A stretch of DNA of 64,000 nucleotides, from NCBI RefSeq assembly GCF_963678635.1, contig NC_087064.1, positions 58,600,338-58,664,337 of the forward strand. The letters run 5' to 3'. The DNA comes from Symsagittifera roscoffensis (Eukaryota; Xenacoelomorpha; Acoela; Convolutidae). Position numbers and translations under genes: made by a program. Of this stretch, positions 37,824-47,500 are shown one piece after another (within the stretch, counting starts at the first letter, position 1; the number at the start of each line of letters is the position of its first letter). The notes below the pieces were generated by a model that searched no databases, was not told the origin of the DNA, and was given only the letters and a program-made list of their open reading frames with translations.

Positions 37824-39843
37824 TGTTTTTTGAGATATCGATATTTTTTCAAACGGAAAAAAGCGCTAAGTTAGTGTGTTACATCGTAACTGCACTACCA
37901 CAAAAGATAGAACCGGTTAAGTTTAGTTCGGAAGTGGTTGGAACTATTTTGGAACCAAAAACCGAATTTTCGTGATTTTTGAGAAAACGAAACACTATAA
38001 ATTTAGAAAATTTTTTGAAATTTTTGAGTTACGACAGTAAAAATAGTTGTTTGGACAACGTCCACTAGTGAATCTACGAGTTTTAAAACCCGCTACCCGA
38101 AAGCCTTCCGCGTTCCAGAGAAATCGAACATAACGTGTTTGATTTGGTGGATTCATCAATCCGGAGGGGTCCAGGTAGCATAGTTTTTCGCAAACTTTTT
38201 CTGCTAAAGCGTTTTAGATCGGGTCTTTTGCATTGAACTAGAAGAGTATAGGCCTTTTGAGCTCGGATCAATAATTTTTAGGACGAAAGGACCAGAATTG
38301 CGGAAAAAGTTAGGTGGAACCTATAAGTGAGAAATTTTTTGAGTTTGCAAGAAAGACGTTTTGGCTAATAACTTTTCGACAACTGGACAGATCCGGTTAA
38401 TCTTGGTACCATTAGATCAGAAATTAGCTGAACTTACTAGTAGGAAAGAGAATTATACGGAAAAGTAAGCGTGAATATTTTTTGAGATTGTTTTTAGCAA
38501 ATTCCTCAATTTGGAAGGGTACACCCTTCACGTTTTATAAATTTCTTTTAGAAAAGCCCTTATACCCCTACTAAAAGGTGATAGCGGTTGAATAAAGTAA
38601 CTTTAGGCTGTTCTAGACGAAAAGGGAAGGCTAGAGGCACAGCAAAAGCTTAAGAGAGCCGAGGTTAGGCGAGCGATAAGACCCTTCACCGTTAGTGTGA
38701 ATTGTCAAAAAGGAGGCTTAACTTCAATCCGGAAGGGTCTAGGAAAGTAGTGCTTACCCTTCCTAGTTAATTGAAAGAGCAAAATTGCATCGGAGAACGT
38801 ATCCGGAGGGGTATAGGTTGAGAGTAGGAAATCTCCGAAAAGCTACTTTTACAAAACCGGAGGGTTCCCAATCCGGAAGGGTCAAAATTTTTTTTTTTTT
38901 TTCAAGTTAAGAGGGTTCCCAATCCGGAGGGGTCTTATAGTTGCTAATTCGGAGGGGTCCAAATCCGGAGGGGTCTTATATTAACTAACTCGGAGGGGTC
39001 CCAATCCGGAGGGGTCTAGATTCTATTAATCCGGAAGGGTCCTATTTGTGCCAATCCGGAGGGGTATTATTTTATTAAGAACTTAGGTAGACGAAAGAAA
39101 GACTAAAAAGTGAGAGGTATTAGGTTATTAACACACAGGTTAGGTATTAGTGACTGCACTGGTAACTTGCCTTTCAATAAGAACCAGACTAATACAAAAC
39201 AGGTCCGAACTCGGATATTCGCGACACTAAGTCTAAATTAAAAAGAGCGTGATTCATAAGTGTGGATCGAAACATAATACGTTTTTGGGAAAAGTGACTG
39301 CCCTGAGGATTTTAGTAGGTCTAGCTCGGGCAGTCCGAAGGCAGATAGGTAACACAGTACTCGGTGGGTGCAATAGACGCCCACTTGAGAAAATTACTGC
39401 CTTCAAGGTTTTGTCTGTTTGGTGCAGCACCGAGCAGGGAAAGCTTTTTCTTTAAAAGACAGGTTCGACTATTGTACTGCGACCGACTAAGAGTACATTA
39501 CACATACGTTGTTTTTTAGAGACATTCATATTCTGTCAATATATACATTTTTGTTTTTGATTTTAAGTCAACATAAACTGTGCTTGATTGGGTAGTGAGT
39601 ACACTATCTTTTAAATTGACTGATAACATCATATTGTGCTAGTTTTCAAATCTTACCACCGATAATCGGTTAGTGTGAATAAATTTTATACAAACTGTAC
39701 TCTGATAACATACAGGGATTCGTGGTCACTATTTAATAGAATCTTATGAAAATTATTGTGTTGTGTCATTATTATTGTTAATAAAACTATAAGGTATCTA
39801 GCAATCGGGTTAAGTATAGGCATTAATAAGTGACAAATAGAGA
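37824..39843 (+). promoter_or_regulatory. 5' noncoding region: probable 5' LTR plus leader
   Basis: There is no credible gene in these 2 kb. The region begins at the array-element boundary with TG. It holds a TATAAAT near 37,996, AATAAA near 38,591 and again near 39,778, a cluster of CCGGAGGGGT motifs and potential hairpins. GGAAGGGT (38,731) pairs with ACCCTTCC (38,756), and GAAGGGT and ACCCTTC flank two bases at 38,514-38,529. Positions 39,290-39,440 contain a weak tandem duplication around ACTGCC. I could not find a convincing tRNA primer-binding site, so the boundary between LTR and leader is unknown. Confidence 0.6.
38161..39065 (+). repeat. Dispersed CCGGAGGGGT motif cluster
   Basis: Copies of CCGGAGGGGT or one-to-two-base variants start at 38,161, 38,729, 38,803, 38,858, 38,873, 38,924, 38,949, 38,965, 38,990, 39,006, 39,031 and 39,056. 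Spacing is irregular (about 15-45 bp in the dense part), so this is not a simple tandem repeat. Several copies are preceded by AAT and followed by CT or CC. Confidence 0.85.
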
Positions 39844-41001
39844 ATGAGTCTAGACAAGTCAAGGATACCAAAACGAGGTAATAGCTCTAGGAAATTCATA
39901 CCTGAAAAGCAAAGAAAAACGATGACCGATCCTTTTGTGGATTGGATCAAGCGATCCCGGTCCGATAAAGGGGAGACGGTTTCAGGCAGAATGGTTGAAA
40001 CGAGAAGTCAGAAGACCTCAGAAGAGCGAAAAGAACTGTTAGAAGTGGAGGTCAATACGGACCATACCATGAACGACAACCAGGAAGTAAATGGACTGGA
40101 AGGGAGAGGCAGAAGGCTGGCGAGTGAATCTACTCCGGTAGAACAAGGCCATGATTTTGCCACTTCCACCGGGACATTGGATCGAGAGGAGATGTCGGAA
40201 CTGTCCGACATCTCAACTGAAGTAGCGGCAACTAGAAGATCTCCGACAGACAACACTATGATGGCAAGCGGAACTGGGAAACAAACAACGTCATCATCGA
40301 TCTCAGAAAGAATGAAGAACACCTTTGGAAACATCTTTCCATTCAGCATGGGAGGAGGAGCAGGAAACGATGGTGAGTCCCAGGAGGAAGAGGATGAAGA
40401 GGAGCAAGGGGACTTTGGATCTCAAGTCAGCCTCAATAGTTCGATCCAGGGGAGTGAGGCACACGTCGGAAGAGAGACTGGAACCATGGACAAATTTGGT
40501 GTAGTGACAACGATAAGCAAGGAGGCAAACACACCGGGCCAGTCAAAAGACTTCGCGATTAGGACAAGTTCAGAGCCACAAACTGGAGAGAGTAGAACCA
40601 GAGGGCTAGGCAACGCGTTAGCGGATCCTGAAATAGATAATGAAAAGACGTCGAGACAGAGAGTCAAGGCCCGGATCTCGACCAGCACGAAGCTACCTGG
40701 GACCGACAGGGTTACACCGCCACTAGTGACGCCACTCGTGGATAACGGGGCAGCATTAGAAGAAGAAGCTTTTAACAACATAGTGGACAGTTTAGGAGAA
40801 CAAAACGAGCAGATGTCAATAAGGATGAGTGAACTAGAAAGAGCAGTTCACATTGAAAGAGAAAGTCTGCGGGAAGAAATAAACCGCAATAGACGGGAAG
40901 TTGGCAGGAGCGAAAAACGCTTGAAAGAAAGAACGGACGAACATATGACGAGGAACTTGTCGCGAATGACAAGAGAGGCGGAACAGAGGGAGTTACGCTA
41001 A
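39844..41001 (+). CDS. gag: ORF1 segment: gag N-terminal region
   Basis: A 385-residue open segment begins at ATG 39,844; a second in-frame ATG near 39,922 is also possible. It is rich in charged residues and Ser/Thr, with an acidic patch (EEEDEEEQ, near 40,385) and a predicted coiled coil near its end (about residues 310-380, heptad-like Glu/Arg/Leu pattern). No homology outside the family is evident in the first 180 residues. The last 190 residues match the gag relics of the array. It stops at TAA 40,999, where the relics have a Leu codon, so the stop looks like a point mutation within gag. Gag up to the zinc knuckles is about 800 residues, far longer than the usual 300-450. It would form the particle core. 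Confidence 0.8.
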   Translation: MSLDKSRIPKRGNSSRKFIPEKQRKTMTDPFVDWIKRSRSDKGETVSGRMVETRSQKTSEERKELLEVEVNTDHTMNDNQEVNGLEGRGRRLASESTPVEQGHDFATSTGTLDREEMSELSDISTEVAATRRSPTDNTMMASGTGKQTTSSSISERMKNTFGNIFPFSMGGGAGNDGESQEEEDEEEQGDFGSQVSLNSSIQGSEAHVGRETGTMDKFGVVTTISKEANTPGQSKDFAIRTSSEPQTGESRTRGLGNALADPEIDNEKTSRQRVKARISTSTKLPGTDRVTPPLVTPLVDNGAALEEEAFNNIVDSLGEQNEQMSIRMSELERAVHIERESLREEINRNRREVGRSEKRLKERTDEHMTRNLSRMTREAEQRELR

Positions 41002-41337
41002 AGAGCCGACATGGAGAAGTTAAGAATTCAGCAAGAGCAGTCTCTTGGGACTCTTGACACAAAGATAGACGCGATGATGGAGAGGCGAACTCAGGCTATC
41101 ATGGATAGGTTGGACGGGCTACTAAGCAGCAAGAGTGAACCAAAAGAAGGAGAGCCGAACTCGGGAGGTCCCAGCAGGGTACCGAGGGTGAACTTCAATG
41201 AATATCGAAGGAGGAAGACGTATGGATCCTATAGAGGCAGGGGCAGTTCGTCAGGCTATGCCACAAGGGGTAATGGAGCATGGGGCCCGAACAGTAGAGC
41301 AAGTTCAACGGGGAACAGACAAACCTCTAACGAATGA
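41002..41337 (+). CDS. gag: ORF1 segment: gag middle region between two in-frame stops
   Basis: This continues the frame of the preceding segment. The first ATG at 41,011 is an ordinary internal Met matching the relics. The segment carries the TLDTKIDAMMERRTQ stretch shared with all gag relics, then a low-complexity Gly/Ser/Arg-rich part (about 41,220-41,330) that may bind nucleic acid. It ends at TGA 41,335. The frame stays open beyond, so the stop is probably a CGA-to-TGA type mutation. Relics at 7,593-8,366 carry the homologous sequence without this stop. Confidence 0.75.
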   Translation, partial: RADMEKLRIQQEQSLGTLDTKIDAMMERRTQAIMDRLDGLLSSKSEPKEGEPNSGGPSRVPRVNFNEYRRRKTYGSYRGRGSSSGYATRGNGAWGPNSRASSTGNRQTSNE

Positions 41338-44300
41338 CCAACGCAAGGCACACATGCGACTGGGAGAAGTGATTCCGGCAACAGGGGGCATGCAAGCCCG
41401 AAGAGGAGTCATGAGGACCAAGCGGGAAGCGCTCACGGTGATTCGGATTGCAGGGATGCACCGCACACAGAGCCTTCGGCGAGGTGTGAGGACACTCAAG
41501 CGGGACACTCAAGGGATGCTACGGCAATGGCCACAGCATTTGAACCCCTGAACAGGTCTTTGGAGACATTCCTGTCGCGGTTATCTAGAACCAATGAACG
41601 CAGTGAGAAGTCCAGAAGAGTCTTTAAGAAGCCAAGATGCTACAAAGACGAATCTGATGGCTGTATTGATACCTGGATAGAGGTAATGAAGCTGCATTTC
41701 GAGGAAGAGGACTTGTCGGAGAGACAGGAATGCAGCGCGCTCACCAGCAACTTAGAAGGGACAGCCCTGAACTGTGTCATGGCCAAGAAACAGTATCAAC
41801 GTGACACTGCTGAGAAAATCTTCGAAATCTTGTTAAACCGTTTCGGATCAGGGGTGCAGGGGCATCAGGCGATGATGCGCTTCGAGAAACGGAGGCAACG
41901 AGAAGATGAAACCATAGACAAGTTTCTCGATGATTTGGAAATGCTGAGAAGACGCAGCCAACCGGATGAGTCAAACCGAAGGATGAACCTGGCCGTAGCC
42001 TCAAAATTCATCGATGGTGTGAAAAATGATGAACTTCGTACGATGCTAGCACCGCATTACACACCACTATCAACTAATGCGCCAACACCGGAGGAGTTGA
42101 GGCTCAAATCAAAGGAGTATCTTTTGTTGAAACCTCCTTCGAGATCTGGATATTACAAGAACAATTATGGCAATTTTAACAACGGACAAGCAAACCAAGG
42201 GAACAATTGGTACAAACCGAGGGATGATATGGACAAGAGACGGTCTTGTGCTAACTGCAGTTCAACAGACCATCATGTGTCAGCATGCCCAGCTTACAAA
42301 CAAGGCATGAAAGCAATAGGCTTTAGCCTCGAGGACGAAGATGCGTCAGAGTTGGACCATGAGGATTTCATGAGAGGAGTAATTGCGAAATTCGGCCCGA
42401 GATGTTTCTTTTGCAACTTGGAAGGTCATTTTAAATCAGATTGTCCGCAATTCTGGGATGCAGTGGCAGACATCAAGCATCCAAGACATGAAGAAGCTTT
42501 GTCAGGAGTGAAAGCCAGCAAGGCTCGACTTTTGAGTGAAGCGGAGGCACGTAGAAAGGATAAACTTCAAGAGCTGGCGGCAAAGAAAATGCAAGCGGTA
42601 ACAGGGGAGACACGTGAGCCGGAACCGGCAACTGCGGCTGAGGACTTCAAGATCGATTATAAGGCAGCCGCAAGGGATGCTCTAAACAGAGTACAACAGG
42701 AATTGGTGACGAAAGAGATGGAACAAAAAGTGAAACTTGAACTGGAAAATGAAAAGCTTCAGGAGCGACTGAATACCTTCGAAGCAACGGAGTTCGAAGA
42801 GACGAAAACACCAAGCAGTTTAGACATGAAACTTAAAGTGATCTCCGGTAAGAGGTTCGGCATGGTGCCGCAGGGAAATAAGATACAGTCGATAATCTCA
42901 GTGGCTGGACACCAGGTAATAAGAAATCTGAGTGAACCATCAGAGTTCACTTTAATGCATTTGGACACATATGCAGATTATCTGAGGCATGTGGAGCCAC
43001 GCACCGAGTCGAGAGCTGTGCGAGCACTACTAACGACGGGTGGCCCTCGCATGAAGAAATTTCATGGACGCTACATGGAGGTCTATGGGCCGTATCAAAT
43101 AATGCTGAACGTGGATGGAATCAGTATCTACACCAGGACTTATATAACAACAGATGATGACCAAATGGGGCAGATCTATTTGGGTGAAGAGGAACTCAAA
43201 GTCCGCAGGATAGGCCATGACGCCATGATGGAACAAGACGCGGTACACATTGGATATGAAGCAGATGTGACAGCACATCTGCTCGACACCAACGGAACAA
43301 AAATCGGAGTCACAGGGCTTCTGGACACAGGAGCGGTGGTGAGTGTGATGCCGATAAAAACCTGGGAAAGAATGGGCTTCACGCGGAAAGATCTAATTCC
43401 AACGAACCTCCGACTGGCCGCAGCCAATCGAGGAGCTACCTACGTAGCCGGAAGAACACCAATAACGGTTCTCCACATGGGAGGACGGGATCTTTGGATG
43501 AGCTTCCTGGTGGTAGAGAATCTGGACGACGCCGACCAATTCATCTTGGGCAGAGATTTTGTCAGGAATTTTGACGTGATGATTGACTTGAACAACGGTC
43601 TGATACGGATTAGAAACCCGGACCGAAAGTATGTTAAGAGACCAATTAATAGGATAATAACAGACGAAAATAAGGTACCAGTTTTTTTGGATAGAAAAGT
43701 AAAATTACAACCAGGACAAGCTGTAGTAGCAATTTTTAGAATGAGAAATTTAAATTCGTTAAGTGATAGTACACAGGTTTGCTTAGTACCGAATCCAAAT
43801 AGTCAGAGTTCGGTGATTTTAGGCCGGAGCTTCTCGATAACGCGAAACGGACTGTGTGTCAGTGTGTTGTTGAACACACTGGACACCACGGTTTCAATCC
43901 AGCGTGGAAAGAAGCTTGGCTACGCTTTGCCGATGAGGACCGACTATGAGGAGACACAAAACTTGAAGAAATATAGTGTGAAAGACTGTCCTTATCATGC
44001 CAATAAAGATAAAATTTTAAAGAGAATTAATGAATTAAAGTCTATTCATAAATTGTTTTCAATAAAATCCGAAACGGACGACGGGTTATCAAGCTGCTCG
44101 AATTTTCCGGAACGCCCCTCGTCATATGAATTAGAATCTGACAAACCGGTTTGGCCAGAGATAGAACATTTAAAAGGGAAAATAGGTGAGGGAGATTTTG
44201 AAAAATTGCGGGACGTTTTATATCGGGACGCAGATGTATTTTCGAAACATAAAGCGGACATCGGTTGCTGTAACTTCGTAGAACACGAAATTGAGCTGGA

Positions 44301-44493
44301 AGTAGGTGCCGTTCCGCACAGAGAGGGCGCGAGACGAATGACACCACACAAATCGGAAGCGTGCCGAGCGGAAATAGAAATGTTGCTTGAATACGACATG
44401 ATAGAACCCTCGAAATCGCCATGGGCTTGCGAGATAGTAATGGCGAAAAAGAAAGGGGGCAGCTTAGATTTTGTTGCGACTTTCGTTACTTGA
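41338..44493 (+). CDS. gag-pro: ORF1 segment: gag capsid, zinc knuckles, aspartic protease, start of RT
   Basis: The frame is open from 41,338; the first ATG, at 41,527, is internal. From about 41,640 to 42,060 lies a Retrotrans_gag-like capsid domain. Two canonical CX2CX4HX4C knuckles follow at 42,247-42,288 and 42,403-42,444 (nucleocapsid). A charged linker leads to a retropepsin-like protease with DTGA at 43,324-43,335 and the C-terminal ILGRDF motif at about 43,545. Retropepsins act as dimers and cut the polyprotein. RT starts near 44,280. The segment ends at an artificial TGA (44,491) because one base is missing from the G run at 44,455-44,459; the inverted relic near 15,120 supports the other frame there. 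Confidence 0.92.
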   Translation, partial: PTQGTHATGRSDSGNRGHASPKRSHEDQAGSAHGDSDCRDAPHTEPSARCEDTQAGHSRDATAMATAFEPLNRSLETFLSRLSRTNERSEKSRRVFKKPRCYKDESDGCIDTWIEVMKLHFEEEDLSERQECSALTSNLEGTALNCVMAKKQYQRDTAEKIFEILLNRFGSGVQGHQAMMRFEKRRQREDETIDKFLDDLEMLRRRSQPDESNRRMNLAVASKFIDGVKNDELRTMLAPHYTPLSTNAPTPEELRLKSKEYLLLKPPSRSGYYKNNYGNFNNGQANQGNNWYKPRDDMDKRRSCANCSSTDHHVSACPAYKQGMKAIGFSLEDEDASELDHEDFMRGVIAKFGPRCFFCNLEGHFKSDCPQFWDAVADIKHPRHEEALSGVKASKARLLSEAEARRKDKLQELAAKKMQAVTGETREPEPATAAEDFKIDYKAAARDALNRVQQELVTKEMEQKVKLELENEKLQERLNTFEATEFEETKTPSSLDMKLKVISGKRFGMVPQGNKIQSIISVAGHQVIRNLSEPSEFTLMHLDTYADYLRHVEPRTESRAVRALLTTGGPRMKKFHGRYMEVYGPYQIMLNVDGISIYTRTYITTDDDQMGQIYLGEEELKVRRIGHDAMMEQDAVHIGYEADVTAHLLDTNGTKIGVTGLLDTGAVVSVMPIKTWERMGFTRKDLIPTNLRLAAANRGATYVAGRTPITVLHMGGRDLWMSFLVVENLDDADQFILGRDFVRNFDVMIDLNNGLIRIRNPDRKYVKRPINRIITDENKVPVFLDRKVKLQPGQAVVAIFRMRNLNSLSDSTQVCLVPNPNSQSSVILGRSFSITRNGLCVSVLLNTLDTTVSIQRGKKLGYALPMRTDYEETQNLKKYSVKDCPYHANKDKILKRINELKSIHKLFSIKSETDDGLSSCSNFPERPSSYELESDKPVWPEIEHLKGKIGEGDFEKLRDVLYRDADVFSKHKADIGCCNFVEHEIELEVGAVPHREGARRMTPHKSEACRAEIEMLLEYDMIEPSKSPWACEIVMAKKKGGSLDFVATFVT

Positions 44494-44540
44494 ACGCAGT
44501 AACAATAAAAGATGCGTACCCGATACCGCGAATAGACTAG

Positions 44541-47500
44541 AGCTTCTCTAAGCTTGGTGATGCAAAGTTCTTCACCACATTGGACCTGGGTTCTGCCTTC
44601 TGGCAGGTTCCTTTGCGGAAGAAGGATAGGGAAAAAACCGGTTTCGCGTGCGAATTGGGGTTGTACCAGTGGAAGAGGATGCCCTTCGGCTTGTGCAATG
44701 CAACAGCAACTTTTCAAAGGCTGATGGCTCAGGCTTTGACAGGAGTGACCAAAAAGTACGGGAATCTCTTGATGTGCTACGTGGATGACGTAGTCATAGC
44801 GACACCGACCCTGGAGGATCACATTGATCGGCTCGATGAGGTCTTCGGATGTATGAAAAGAGCAGGCTTGAAATGCAAACCATCGAAATGTGAAATCCTT
44901 AGGGATTCGATCAAGTACCTGGGAAGAATGGTGGACAGGCATGGTGTGAGGCCAGATCCGGAAGCAGTAGAGGCTGTGCTGACATGGAAGGCTCCGAGGA
45001 CGGACACACAGCTAATGAGCTTCCTGGGGTTTGCCAATTACTACCGAGAATTCATTAAAGGATATGCGGACAAGGTGTATCCGATGCAGAAGCTGATGCG
45101 CAACAAAGGGAAAAAGTTCGAATGGAACGATGAGGCACAGGTTGCATTCGAGAACATAAAGCGGGAACTGTGCGAAGCGCCAGTGCTGGGCATGCCTACA
45201 GAAAAGGGCATGTATGTTCTCGACACAGACGCATCGGTGGTGGCCATCTCAGGAATCTTGCATCAAGAGCAAGAATGGAACGGAAGAACAGTTCTCCGTC
45301 CCATTGCATACGGCAGCAAGGTCTTGAGTGACACAGAGATGAAATATGGCGCACCGAAAGCAGAAATGTTTGCAGTAGTCACCTTCGTGGAAAAGTACCG
45401 TGCATACTTGGGGAGTGCTCCCTTCAAGTTACGCGTGGACAACAGAGCGTTATCCTGGTTGAAAACCTACTCGATGGATCAGAGTTATATTGGTAGATGG
45501 ATAGTAAGATTGGATGGCTACCATATGATAATCGAACATAGGATGCGTGATAAACACCAGAATGCTGACAGCCTCAGCAAGAAAACTGAGTTCTATGAAA
45601 GATTGGAGCAGAAACAGGCCAATCAGGCGGAAATAAAGGAGGGATTCTCGTTTCTGGACAAAGAAACTTATGAAGCGCTTCCCTTAACGAGATGGTTGGA
45701 TAAGTCTGGACATCCAATTCCAGGGCACCCTGAGTTACCTGTAGAGAAAGCAGCCGAGATAAAGATCCTGTCCAAGGAGGACCCGGTCCCCTTGGATTTG
45801 TTGCTGCGCTCGAACCTGTTCCAGCAAGAACTCTCTCGCATGAATATAAACAGCCTCTCATTACTGGATAAAACGGTGCAAGTCACACCAAAAGTGATGC
45901 GGATGCTGGGTGGATTGTTAGAAAGAGAAGTGACCAGAGATGACCCCGAGTTGACAGCAGCAGTGGCATCGCTAACAGTCAGTGAGAAGGTGAAGATCAT
46001 GCCGTCCAGACGACAGCACGAAGAGAATGAGAGGGATTGTAGGACAATAGTTCAGCAACTAGTATCCTCAATACCCCAAGAGATTTTAACCAGTACTTCT
46101 TACGGACAAAAAGAACAGGGAAGCAGCAAGCGAAAGAAAACCGTCACCTTCGTGGACCAGGATAAGGAAGGTAAAAAGGTAGAACAAAATCGGCTGCAAG
46201 ACTATTTGTCCGGGGAGACGAATGATGAAAAGAACCAGCGATCACAAGGTCAACACCCGGGACAAGAAAATTTGTCCGGGGAGACTGAGATAGACGAGAA
46301 AATCCCTGATGAGAAACAGGACCTAGAGAACAAGGTTTTGTCCGGGGAGTTCAGATGGATGCAAAGAAAGCACAGACATGATCTGGAGGAGAGCGCAGTC
46401 TCCAGCACAACCTCTTCGACGGATGATGATTCCCGAAACTCAGGAATGGATACCTATTCAGACAGGAATTCGACCTCGGGATCAGAACTGTCAGAACTGG
46501 CGATTCACACGCTACTAGTGGAAACTCGGGCGAGGGATCTGGACAGAGAGGTGTACCAGGATCCTGACAGTGATCGCTACCTAATACCAAGTGAAAGAGT
46601 CTTTGACAACGCAGCGGATGACTTAGAAACAATAGCAGTATCAAAGCGGTCGATGAGCTTATTGCCACAGAAAGAGGCAGTCAGGACTGATCTTCAACCG
46701 TTTGAACAAGAAACACAGCCGTTGGCGAAGGTTTGGTGCGTTAAGATGGAAGAAGACACACATCAGCCCAACGAGCTGAATAGTCAGATGAGGGTCATGA
46801 AGACGTACTTGAAGGCGAGATACAGACTCTCGGACCTTCTAAGGGCGCAGAGAAATGATCGCATGACAAGCAACCTGAAAAAGTGGATCGAGAATGGTTC
46901 TCCGGATAAAGGGGACATCGAGGAAGATAGTTATCGCATCCTGAGACAATACTTCATGCAGAAGGAAGGGAGGGTATATTTGAACAAGGACGGGATTGTG
47001 GCTTGCAAAAGAAGGGAGGAAGACAGAGTCCTATACAAGTATAACGCGATAGTGTTACCGCAACTCTATCAGACAGAACTATTATTCAGGTCACATGATC
47101 AGATGGGCCATCAGGGGATCGACAAAGTATATCAGAGGATCCTGAAGCGCTTTGAGTGGCCTGGGATGAAAAAGGCATGCGAGAAATGGGTAACAGCATG
47201 TCTGTCATGCCAACAGGTCAAGGATCCAAGGAAGTTGCGATTTCCTTTACAATCGATCGAGTCGTCTGAATTCAACGAGGTGGTGCAAATAGATCACCAA
47301 AAGATATGCATGACAGACAATGGTTATAATCAGGTGCTGGTCATGATAGATCATTTCACGAAGTATGCAGAGGCCGTGCCCTGCATAACTGCCTCGGCGG
47401 AAGAGACATGCGACCACCTGATCAATACGTGGATAGCAAGACATGGTTGTCCGATGACGTTTCAATCGGATAATGGAACAGCTTTCGTAGGAGAGCTTAC

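Noticed and set aside
38800-39070. CRISPR array
   Set aside because: The repeats are only about 10 bases, variable and irregularly spaced, and they lie in a eukaryotic retroelement.
39180-39480. tRNA gene or primer-binding site (GGTTCGACTATT near 39,463; TGGTGCAGCACC near 39,420)
   Set aside because: T-loop-like bases lack a matching cloverleaf, and the TGG-starting stretches do not extend to a convincing match to a tRNA 3' end.
44446-44462. Programmed -1 frameshift site at AAAGGGGGC
   Set aside because: It lies inside the RT fingers, not at a gag-pol boundary. The bases do not form an X XXY YYZ heptamer in the reading frame, and the relics are in frame here. A one-base loss in the G run fits better.
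44046-44942. A 298-codon open frame on the minus strand
   Set aside because: It lies antisense to conserved RT. The plus strand carries all RT motifs and the minus frame has no recognisable content.
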